64,000 nt of DNA, from assembly GCF_001648175.1 (NCBI RefSeq), contig NZ_CP015243.1, positions 2,604,001 through 2,668,000 on the forward strand. The letters run 5' to 3'. Below are positions 57,481-64,000 of this stretch, piece after piece. Positions within the stretch are counted from its first letter, which is position 1; each line of letters starts with the position of its first letter. The translations under genes and the position numbers were made by a program. The notes under the pieces were generated by a model that saw nothing but the letters and a program-made list of their open reading frames with translations, searched no databases and had not been told where the DNA came from. The stretch comes from Halotalea alkalilenta (GTDB lineage Bacteria; Pseudomonadota; Gammaproteobacteria; Pseudomonadales; Halomonadaceae).

Positions 57481-57557
57481 TGGTCGGAGCGACAGGATTC
57501 GAACCTGCGACCTCTGCAACCCCATTGCAGCGCGCTACCAAACTGCGCCACGCTCCG
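57481..57557 (-). tRNA. tRNA-Pro(GGG)
   Basis: 77-nt cloverleaf on the minus strand. Acceptor stem CGGAGCG pairs with CGCTCCG, anticodon stem CTGCA/TGCAG with loop ATGGGGT (anticodon GGG), T-loop TTCGAAT, encoded CCA end. It reads CCC and CCU codons. Confidence 0.97.
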
Positions 57558-57635
57558 AGCCGCGTCTCATGGGCTTGATCCCGAAGACGCTGCGCATACT
57601 ACCCGGTTGTTCTGAAAAAGAAAAGCGCTTTCGGC

Positions 57636-57794
57636 TCAGCGGGTGGCGATGACCCAGACGGCGTGGATGATGCCGGGTATATAGCCGAACAGGGTGAGGA
57701 CGATGTTGATCCAGAACTGTAAGCCGAAGCCGACTTGGAGGAATACGCCGACCGGGGGAAGGATGATGGCGAGAATGATACGAAGCAGATCCAT
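57636..57794 (-). CDS. Pmp3/YqaE family small membrane protein
   Basis: 52-aa inner-membrane protein. MDLLRIILAIILPPVGVFLQ and then FGLQFWINIVLTLFGYIPG, followed by IIHAVWVI, are a full-length match to the Pmp3/UPF0057 family, linked to salt and membrane-potential stress. AGGAG precedes the ATG. Two hydrophobic segments cover nearly the whole chain. Confidence 0.93.
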   Translation of the reverse strand: MDLLRIILAIILPPVGVFLQVGFGLQFWINIVLTLFGYIPGIIHAVWVIATR

Positions 57795-57957
57795 TGATAT
57801 CTCCTAGAGGTTGGAAAACGGTATCCAACCATTCGCTTGTCCGTGCGGCCGGTGATTATAGACGATGGGAGAACCCCTTGCGGCATCTAAAGCCCAGGTT
57901 CAGACTTTTATCCGATTGCCATCCGCGTGGTCAGGGGGTCAAGGATGGTTTAAGTGC

Positions 57958-58380
57958 ATGGCTACCAAAGATCACGGAGGCGCAGGCGCGATGCCACTGC
58001 TCGTGGGGATGAGCATTCTGCTCGGCTGTCAGTTGATTGGAGAAGGGGTGGCGAGGGCGATGAACCTGCCGGTACCGGGGCCAGTCATCGGTATGGTGCT
58101 TCTGCTGGTGGGGCTGATGCTGTATGGCAAGGTGCCTGAGGGGTTGAGAATGACCACGCGGGGACTGACCCAGCATCTGGCGCTGCTGTTCGTGCCGGCC
58201 GGGGTAGGGGTGATGGTCAATTGGCCGTTGATTTCACAGAATTTCGTCGTGCTGACGGTGACGCTATTGGTGTCTACCGTACTGCTGCAGGTCTTCATGG
58301 TGCTGTTCATGCGGCGCACGCTGCGTGGCCGGCTCGAGAACCATGATGCCGATCCGGTGTTGAAGGAGAAACGGCGGTGA
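57958..58380 (+). CDS. CidA/LrgA family protein
   Basis: 140-aa inner-membrane protein with four helices: LVGMSILLGCQLIGEGVARAM, PVPGPVIGMVLLLVGLML, LALLFVPAGVGVMVNW and FVVLTVTLLVSTVLLQVFMVL. Holin-like or carboxylate-transport role together with LrgB. Start at 57958 or 57991; the latter has GGAGG upstream at long spacing. LrgB starts inside the stop (GTGA). Confidence 0.9.
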   Translation: MATKDHGGAGAMPLLVGMSILLGCQLIGEGVARAMNLPVPGPVIGMVLLLVGLMLYGKVPEGLRMTTRGLTQHLALLFVPAGVGVMVNWPLISQNFVVLTVTLLVSTVLLQVFMVLFMRRTLRGRLENHDADPVLKEKRR

Positions 58381-59105
58381 TTCTCACCGAGATCGATACC
58401 ATCTGGGTCTATCTGTCGGCTTCTCCGCTGCTGTCGCTGTTCCTGACCATCTCTTTCTATCTAGGCTGCTACCAGCTCTGTCGCCGCTTCAGGCTGCTGC
58501 GCGGGGTGCACCCGGCGGTGGTGACGATCATCGCGCTGATCTGTCTGCTCCAGCTCACTGGTACTTCCTACCAGAGCTACTTCGAAGGCGCTCAGTTCAT
58601 TCACTTTTTGCTGGGCCCTGCCACGGTAATGCTGGCCGTGCCGATGTTCGACAACCTGGCCCGGGTACGCAGCATGATGATGCCCTTGCTCAGCGGCTGC
58701 ATCGCCGCGGTGGTCGCCTCGGCGTTCCTGACGCTCGGCATTGCGACACTGCTTGGAGCGCCCCCTGAGATCATCGCTTCGATGGCACCGAAGTCGGTGA
58801 CCGTGCCAATCGCAATGGGGGTCGCCGAGAGCCTGGGCGGGATACCGGCGCTGACCGCGGCGATCGTGCTGATTACCGGGATCATCGGTTGCCTGACGGG
58901 GCCTTTGGTGTTCCGTGTACTCGGTGTTCACGACCATACGGTGAAAGGCTTCACCATGGGGGCCTCCGCCCATGGCTTTGGCACCGCTCAGAGCTTCGCC
59001 AGCATCAGTGCACTGGCGGGGGCATTCTCGGGCCTGGCGATGGGCTGCGTGGGCCTTTCGACCGCCATCATGCTGCCGATATTCATGCGGATTCTCGCGC
59101 TCTGA
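58377..59105 (+). CDS. LrgB/CidB family protein
   Basis: 242-aa multi-span membrane protein, partner of CidA/LrgA. LLGPATVMLAVPMFDNL and PKSVTVPIAMGVAESLGGIPALTAAIVLITGI are family signatures, with HGFGTAQSF near the C-terminus. GTG start with AAGGAG upstream. Its 3' end overlaps the convergent rarD by 23 bp. Confidence 0.94.
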   Translation: MILTEIDTIWVYLSASPLLSLFLTISFYLGCYQLCRRFRLLRGVHPAVVTIIALICLLQLTGTSYQSYFEGAQFIHFLLGPATVMLAVPMFDNLARVRSMMMPLLSGCIAAVVASAFLTLGIATLLGAPPEIIASMAPKSVTVPIAMGVAESLGGIPALTAAIVLITGIIGCLTGPLVFRVLGVHDHTVKGFTMGASAHGFGTAQSFASISALAGAFSGLAMGCVGLSTAIMLPIFMRILAL

Positions 59106-59988
59106 CCCGACTGTCGTGCAGGCTGGCGACGGTATAGAGCAGCAGGCCGATCCAGATCATCCCGAAGACCACCAGCTGGATGGGGGCAAGCTGCTCGCCG
59201 AGCAGATTGACCGCGATCAGCAGTTGCAGGGTCGGATTGAGGTACATCAGAAAGCCAAGCGTCGAGAGCCTGAGCCGCTGGGTAGCGGCGGCGAAGGCGA
59301 TCAACGGCAGCGCGGTGAGCACGCCGGAGGAGATCAGCAGCATGCTGATACCCGTCCCGGCACCGAAGTTGCTCTGCCCGGAGGCGGCCGACCAGATGAG
59401 TGCGCCAAGCGCGACCGGCAGCAGCACCAGCGTCTCCACCAGCAGGCCGGTGATGCTGTCGAGCGGTATCTGCTTACGAAACAGGCCATAGCAGCCGAAA
59501 GTGCCAGCCATTGCCAGCGAGATCCACGGCAGCTCGCCGAGATAGACCAGTTGGACAACGATACCCGCCACCGCAAAGGCGATGGCGAGCTGCTGCAAAC
59601 GACCGAACCGCTCTCCGAGTACCGCGGTACCGAGCGCCACGCTGATCAATGGCGTGAGGTAGTAACCGAGGCTGGCTTGAATCACATGATGGTTTCCCAC
59701 CGCCCAGATGAACATCCACCAGTTGCTGCCGATCAGTGCAGCGCACAGTGCGATCCTGCCGAGCAGCACGGGCGAGCGAAACACTTCGAACACCGGGCGC
59801 CAGCGGCGCAGCAGGGCGATCACCAGGCACAGGAACACCGCCGACCAGAGTATCCGGTGCGATAGGATTTCACCTGCGGGAACGCTCCCGAACAGCGAGA
59901 AGTAGAGCGGAAAGCAGCCCCACATGCCATAGGCCACGAGCCCCAGCAGCACGCCTTCGAGCGGCGTGGCGGAAGGCGCGGCGCTCAC
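59083..59988 (-). CDS. rarD: RarD family EamA transporter
   Basis: 301-aa inner-membrane protein with about ten helices. GVLLGLVAYGMWGCFPLYFSL, SHRILWSAVFL and NHHVIQASLGYYLTPLISVALG are RarD signatures. A GTG start at 59988 fits family length; an ATG at 60039 would add a basic tail. Exports or imports an unknown small molecule. Confidence 0.9.
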   Translation of the reverse strand: MSAAPSATPLEGVLLGLVAYGMWGCFPLYFSLFGSVPAGEILSHRILWSAVFLCLVIALLRRWRPVFEVFRSPVLLGRIALCAALIGSNWWMFIWAVGNHHVIQASLGYYLTPLISVALGTAVLGERFGRLQQLAIAFAVAGIVVQLVYLGELPWISLAMAGTFGCYGLFRKQIPLDSITGLLVETLVLLPVALGALIWSAASGQSNFGAGTGISMLLISSGVLTALPLIAFAAATQRLRLSTLGFLMYLNPTLQLLIAVNLLGEQLAPIQLVVFGMIWIGLLLYTVASLHDSRVRARESA

Positions 59989-60278
59989 GAAGCCAGGGTG
60001 CCGTGCGGGTGGGCATCGCGCATGCCGAGACGGTCGCATCCTGAGCGCGCGGCGGTCGCAGCGCAGGGCAGCGGAAAGAGGCTGTCAGCACCGACGCGGT
60101 GCAAGCGAAGCTGGGACATTCAGGGACCTGCGGGTGAGAGGAGAGCGTGACTCGAATGCTGCCATCTTAGCCTGCTCACTGTCGGGGTGACAGCAGCCAA
60201 GCGTGCGGATCGCCGAGCAGTTGGTTTATCCTCGACCCAACCCCACCGGCATCGTCCGGCACTGCGAGAGGCCTTTCC

Positions 60279-61061
60279 ATGTCCGAGTTGCGAATCACCC
60301 TGGTGCAGGCGGATCTGCACTGGGAAGATCCCGTCGCCAACCGTCAGATGATCGAGGAGCTGCTGGTGGACGTCACTGGCAGCGATCTGATCGTCCTGCC
60401 AGAAATGTTCTCGACCGGCTTCACCATGAACGCGCAGGCGCTCGCCGAGCCGATGGAGAGCAGCGAAACCGTGGCCTGGATGCGCGAGCAGGCCAGCCGC
60501 ACCCAGGCGGTGATCACCGGCAGCATCGTGATCCTCGACGATGGCGTTTGCTACAACCGCATGATCTGGGCGACCCCGCAGGGTGAGCTACGCTGGTACG
60601 ACAAGCGCCATTTGTTCCGCATGGCCGGCGAACACGAGCGCTACGGGATGGGGCGCGAGCGGGTGATCGTCGAACTCAACGGTTTCAAGATCCTGCTCAG
60701 CGTCTGCTACGACCTGCGTTTCCCGGTATGGAGCCGCAACGTTGGCAACGAATACGACCTGATGCTCTGCGTCGCCAACTGGCCCTCGGCCCGGCGTATC
60801 CCATGGCGCACCCTGCTGCAGGCGCGCGCGATCGAGAACCAGTGCTACGTGATCGGAGTCAACCGGGTTGGCGAAGATGGCAAAGGGCTGCACTACAGCG
60901 GCGACTCGATGCTGGTCGACTATCTCGGTGAGCCGCTGATCGATGACGAGCGCGAGATATCCTTCGTACGCACCGGCGTGATCGGCCGTGAAAGTCTCGA
61001 GGCTTTCCGAGCCAAGTTTCCCGCCTGGATGGATGCCGATCGCTTCACCATCAGTCCATGA
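60279..61061 (+). CDS. Omega-amidase, carbon-nitrogen hydrolase (YafV-like)
   Basis: 260-aa nitrilase-superfamily enzyme. Catalytic triad E42 (LPEMF), K109 (YDKRHLF) and C143 (SVCYDLRFP). The YafV/Nit2 group removes ammonia from alpha-ketoglutaramate as part of glutamine transamination and methionine salvage. Monocistronic, divergent from rarD. Confidence 0.92.
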   Translation: MSELRITLVQADLHWEDPVANRQMIEELLVDVTGSDLIVLPEMFSTGFTMNAQALAEPMESSETVAWMREQASRTQAVITGSIVILDDGVCYNRMIWATPQGELRWYDKRHLFRMAGEHERYGMGRERVIVELNGFKILLSVCYDLRFPVWSRNVGNEYDLMLCVANWPSARRIPWRTLLQARAIENQCYVIGVNRVGEDGKGLHYSGDSMLVDYLGEPLIDDEREISFVRTGVIGRESLEAFRAKFPAWMDADRFTISP

Positions 61062-61066
61062 CCCAT

Positions 61067-61095
61067 ACGGCGGCGGCGTAGTAGAATGCCGCCGT
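61067..61095 (+). terminator. Weak terminator-like hairpin after the omega-amidase gene
   Basis: An 8-bp stem (61067-61074 with 61088-61095) followed by the partly T-rich CTTCTC. Confidence 0.4.
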
Positions 61096-61118
61096 CTTCT
61101 CAAATCAGGATCTCATCC

Positions 61119-61418
61119 ATGCGCATAGTGCTGCTTGCGGCACCGCTGATGCTGGCCGCCTGTGCATCGAGCTACCAGCCGATCTCTCCGACCCAATACG
61201 CGGCGATGGACTGCGCCCAGCTGAACGCCGAACGAGCCCAGCTACTGCGCTTGTCCGGTAGGGCCGAAGGTGACGGCAGCAATGGCTGGAACAACCTGTC
61301 GTCCGGCGATCGCAGCGGTTGGGGCGACCAGAGTGCGATCAATGCCCGCGGCTATCTCGCCCAGCTCGATGCTTATCACTACCAGAAGGGGTGTGGCAGT
61401 TCGTCTTCCACCCCCTGA
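61119..61418 (+). CDS. Small lipoprotein
   Basis: 99-aa envelope protein; signal MRIVLLAAPLMLAAC with lipobox LAAC, Ala/Ser after the Cys. Mature part has two more Cys (MDCAQLNAER, YQKGCGSS) that may pair. AGGA precedes the ATG; the frame is open to 61086. Followed 18 bp later by a small membrane protein gene. Confidence 0.8.
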   Translation: MRIVLLAAPLMLAACASSYQPISPTQYAAMDCAQLNAERAQLLRLSGRAEGDGSNGWNNLSSGDRSGWGDQSAINARGYLAQLDAYHYQKGCGSSSSTP

Positions 61419-61436
61419 ACCCGCAAGGAGCCTCGC

Positions 61437-61601
61437 TTGACCACTGTCTTCTGGCTGTTGACCATCGCCGCTTTCCTGGTGACCTTCACCAGCTTCATGC
61501 TCTACAGCCGCAGCCGCAAACCGCTCTATGGCCGACTCAGCGTGGCCGCGCTGGTGGCGATGTTCGCCTTCGCGACCGTCTCGGTGGCGCTGCGATTCTA
61601 G
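61437..61601 (+). CDS. Small two-span membrane protein (TTG start)
   Basis: 54-aa protein from TTG with AAGGAG 6 nt upstream. Two hydrophobic stretches (VFWLLTIAAFLVTFTSFML and VAALVAMFAFATVSVAL) joined by a basic loop (YSRSRKPLYGRLS). Probably cotranscribed with the lipoprotein gene and ended by the long hairpin downstream. No family recognised. Confidence 0.7.
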   Translation: MTTVFWLLTIAAFLVTFTSFMLYSRSRKPLYGRLSVAALVAMFAFATVSVALRF

Positions 61602-61620
61602 CCCCTCCTGCCATATGCTG

Positions 61621-61666
61621 AACGCCGCGGCGGGCTCTACCAATGGTGGAGCCCGCCGCGGCGTTT
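61621..61666 (+). terminator. Long hairpin terminator
   Basis: A nearly perfect stem of about 21-24 bp around a 3-nt loop near 61645, its 3' arm ending in TTTT (about 61664-61667). It lies between the convergent small membrane gene and the YcaO gene. Confidence 0.8.
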
Positions 61667-61692
61667 TCATCTACTCGATCTGACCGGCTCGA

Positions 61693-63432
61693 TCAGCGCT
61701 GAGCGCTGAGCACCTTGGCGTAGGCTTCGAGCAGTTTGCCGTGGGCAACGGTAGGGCAGGCCGGGTCCAGTGGTCCGAGCCCAGGAAAGCGCAGGCGTCC
61801 TTCGGTCAATGCCTGGGCCTGGTCGACGAGCTCGGTGCCGTAGTAGCCAACCAGCGCGCGGCGGAAATCGGCAAGATCGAAGTCGTTGAGCGCCAGATCG
61901 AGCGTGTCCGCCAGTGCTCGCAGGGCAAGGCGCTCCTCTGGCTCGAGGTGGCCGGAGGCGAGCACCATGTCGAGCTGCTCTTTCGCTTCATCGAAGCGCT
62001 CGAGCGCAAGCATCAGCCACAGCTTCAGCTCGCCTACCCGCAGGCGTGCCCAGGGGGTACCCTTGTCACCGGCGATGCCGGCCCACTCCAGCACTCGCAG
62101 CTGCTCGTTGACCGCATGTCCCTCGAGATCGTCGAGCAATGCCTCCCAGTCGTTCGGCTCGGCGTTGGCGAGATCGAACAGGGTGGCGCGATGTTCGAGC
62201 GCCTGATTGTTGTTGTTCCAGCGCAGCTCGTCCGGCAGGTAGATCTCCGAGAAGCCAGGTACCAGGATGCGGCAGGCGTAGCCGCCAAGGTCGGTGTACT
62301 CGGCGATGTAGACGTCGAAGCCTTCCTCCTCGAGCAGCGCGATCAGCCTTGCCCGTGCGGTGGCGTTATCGTCCTGGTCGTCCCAGTCGGCGAATTCGAC
62401 ATCAGGGGTGTCGGAAAGCAGCGCCCAGCTGACGTAGCCACTCGAGTCGATGAAGTGCAGCTCGAGGTTGTGGGGGTCGCTGACCAGATCCATGTCGCTG
62501 GTAGGTGCCGGGAAGCCCTCGAGCTCGTCCAGCGCGCGGCCCTGGAGCAGCTCGGTGAGCGCGCGCTCGAGCGCGACCTGGAAGCGCGGATGGGCGCCGA
62601 AGGATGCATAGACACCGCCATCGGCCGGGTTCTGCAGCAGCACGCACATTACCGGGTAGCGTCCGCCGAGCGAGGCGTCCAGCGCCCGCACCGGGAAGCC
62701 TGCCGCGTTGAGCGCCTCGAGCCCCTGCTTGATCGTCGGATAGCGGTCGAGCACCGCCTCGGGGACCTCGGGCAGGGCAATGCCGTCGCGCAGGATGCGA
62801 TTCTTGATCCCGCGTTCGAAGATTTCGGAGAGCCCCTGGACCACCGCTTCATAGCGATTGTTGCCCGCGGACATGCCGTTGGAAACGAACAGGTTGGCGA
62901 TCACGTTGACCGGTACCAGCACGGTCTCACCGTCGCGCGAGCGCACGTAGGGCAGGGCGCAGACGCCGCGCCCGGAGTCGCCGCCGTTCATGTCGCAGAG
63001 CTCGGCGGTCACCAGCTCGCCTTCGTCGGTCTCGGCGAGGTCGTAGCGGGCGCGGGTCCCTTGGTCGAGCAGCTCGGCCGGCATCGGCGCTTCCTCGGCC
63101 GGGAACCACTGCTCGTCGCGCTGGTGGATGAAGCCGAACCGCTCGAGCATCGGGGTGAGATAGAAGTCGGCCCACAGATACCGGGTCGACAGCCGCTCGA
63201 GCATCTCGCCGAGGGCACTGGCCATCGCCGCCTCGCGGCTGGCCCCCTTGCCGTTGGAGAACACCTGTGGGCAGTCGCGGTCGCGGATGTGCACCGACCA
63301 GATGTAGGGCGCGGGATTGAGCCAGCGTGCTTCGACGATGTTGAAGCCGAGCGACTCGATCGCTCCTCGGAGGTTGGAGATCGAGCGCTCGAGCGCTTCG
63401 TCCTTACCGGGAATATAGGTCTCTTCGGTCAT
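61693..63432 (-). CDS. ycaO: YcaO-domain protein
   Basis: 579-aa ATP-dependent YcaO. The N-terminal catalytic part has MASALGEMLERLSTRYLW and VVQGLSEIFERGIKNRIL, with the Glu residues that bind Mg-ATP, and ends in a C-terminal TPR-like helical domain (about 410-579). E. coli YcaO takes part in RimO-dependent methylthiolation of ribosomal protein S12. No leader-peptide or RiPP genes are adjacent, so that housekeeping role is more likely. The start at 63432 follows GAAGGG. Confidence 0.92.
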   Translation of the reverse strand: MTEETYIPGKDEALERSISNLRGAIESLGFNIVEARWLNPAPYIWSVHIRDRDCPQVFSNGKGASREAAMASALGEMLERLSTRYLWADFYLTPMLERFGFIHQRDEQWFPAEEAPMPAELLDQGTRARYDLAETDEGELVTAELCDMNGGDSGRGVCALPYVRSRDGETVLVPVNVIANLFVSNGMSAGNNRYEAVVQGLSEIFERGIKNRILRDGIALPEVPEAVLDRYPTIKQGLEALNAAGFPVRALDASLGGRYPVMCVLLQNPADGGVYASFGAHPRFQVALERALTELLQGRALDELEGFPAPTSDMDLVSDPHNLELHFIDSSGYVSWALLSDTPDVEFADWDDQDDNATARARLIALLEEEGFDVYIAEYTDLGGYACRILVPGFSEIYLPDELRWNNNNQALEHRATLFDLANAEPNDWEALLDDLEGHAVNEQLRVLEWAGIAGDKGTPWARLRVGELKLWLMLALERFDEAKEQLDMVLASGHLEPEERLALRALADTLDLALNDFDLADFRRALVGYYGTELVDQAQALTEGRLRFPGLGPLDPACPTVAHGKLLEAYAKVLSAQR

Positions 63433-63564
63433 GACCGGCCCTTCGATGTAATGAGTGCGTGGAGATGGCCGGTGCGCGGCCGGCGATTGTATGGGCGCGA
63501 AGCCGCGCACTTTATCACGGCTTTCGCTGCTTTCGTTCGACGGCGATCTCGCGCGTCGCCATGG

Positions 63565-64000
63565 CTAGGGCTGCTGAACCGACGGCTTCAGCAGCGAGGC
63601 CTCGATCAACCCCCGGGTATAGTCGCTGTCAGGGGCGTCGATCAGCGCCTGGCATTCGCGGCACTCGATCAGCCGGCCTTCTTTCAGCACCAGGATACGA
63701 TGCGCCACTGCCCGCACCACGGCGAGATCGTGGCTGATGAACAAGTAGCTCAATCCGCGCTCTGCCTGTAGCCGGCGCAGCAGCACGATCAGCCGCTTCT
63801 GCACCTGGCGGTCGAGTGCCGAGGTCGGTTCGTCGAGGATCAAGAGCTTGGGCTCGAGAATCAGCGAACGTGCCAGCGCGATACGCGCGCGCTGGCCGCC
63901 GGAAAACTCATGGGGATAGCGCCCGGCGATGCCGCGGTCCAGCTCCACCGCATCGAGCGTGGTCAACACCCTGTCGTCGACCTGCTCCCGAGTCAGTTCC
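63565..64000 (-). CDS. Peptide-type ABC transporter ATP-binding protein (C-terminal part, cut by window)
   Basis: The last 145 residues of an ATPase that continues beyond the window edge. Signature [15 protein letters not shown], Walker [13 protein letters not shown], switch His in [21 protein letters not shown], then the oligopeptide-family C-terminus ([12 protein letters not shown]). Likely the second half of a YejF-type or a DppF/OppF-like subunit. Confidence 0.85.
   Translation of the reverse strand, partial: ELTREQVDDRVLTTLDAVELDRGIAGRYPHEFSGGQRARIALARSLILEPKLLILDEPTSALDRQVQKRLIVLLRRLQAERGLSYLFISHDLAVVRAVAHRILVLKEGRLIECRECQALIDAPDSDYTRGLIEASLLKPSVQQP

Overview
The window is about 64 kb of GC-rich chromosome. 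Gene content (rpmI-rplT-pheS-pheT-ihfA, ethanolamine ammonia-lyase beside an aerobic-type late cobalamin cluster, TctABC, ElaA, PmtA, RarD) and codon use suggest a gammaproteobacterium of the Halomonadaceae type. This placement is an inference; no rRNA or other decisive marker lies in the window.

Layout. 0.1-4.7 kb: the translation operon (L35, L20, both PheRS subunits, IHF alpha). 4.7-11.5 kb: housekeeping and small genes (tatA, flavodoxin, ppnN, a LysR regulator, a CBS protein, lipoproteins). 11.7-31.6 kb: a cobalamin region. It holds eutBC (a B12-dependent enzyme), a leftward operon cobW-cobN-usp-cobQ, a rightward MFS exporter, a second leftward operon chelatase-cobO-cobB-cobE, and a rightward operon cobT-cobS-cobU-cobC-cbiB-bluB. 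The chelatase operon starts from a readable promoter followed by a clear cobalamin riboswitch. cobC appears to carry a frameshift near its 3' end. The early corrin-ring genes are not in this window.

31.6-45.4 kb: a lipoprotein, ElaA, PmtA and small proteins. Next comes a strong candidate CsrB/RsmZ-type sRNA (eight GGA motifs, several in hairpin loops, a 13-bp closing helix and an intrinsic terminator), just upstream of metE. Then tctCBA, and a TauD-type dioxygenase divergent from a sulfonate/nitrate-type ABC transporter. 45.4-52.5 kb: a stress-flavoured, somewhat more A+T-rich accessory stretch with two tandem ATP-binding Usp genes sharing an upstream block, small secreted Thr/Gly/Gln-rich proteins, an exported argininosuccinate-lyase-like protein lacking the usual catalytic His, and the decayed remains of a higBA toxin-antitoxin pair. 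52.6-57.3 kb: a carboxylate module (LysR, DUF485, ActP-type symporter, CaiB-type CoA-transferase).

57.4-64 kb: tRNA-Pro(GGG), a 52-aa Pmp3/YqaE protein, CidA/LrgB, RarD, omega-amidase, small membrane and lipoproteins, a YcaO protein and the end of a peptide-type ABC ATPase cut by the window edge.

The genes work together most clearly in the B12 region. CobN plus the fused ChlI/ChlD protein would insert cobalt, CobO, CobB and CobQ adenosylate and amidate, CbiB adds the aminopropanol arm, CobU, CobT, CobC and CobS assemble the nucleotide loop, BluB makes the lower ligand, and EutBC uses the finished coenzyme.
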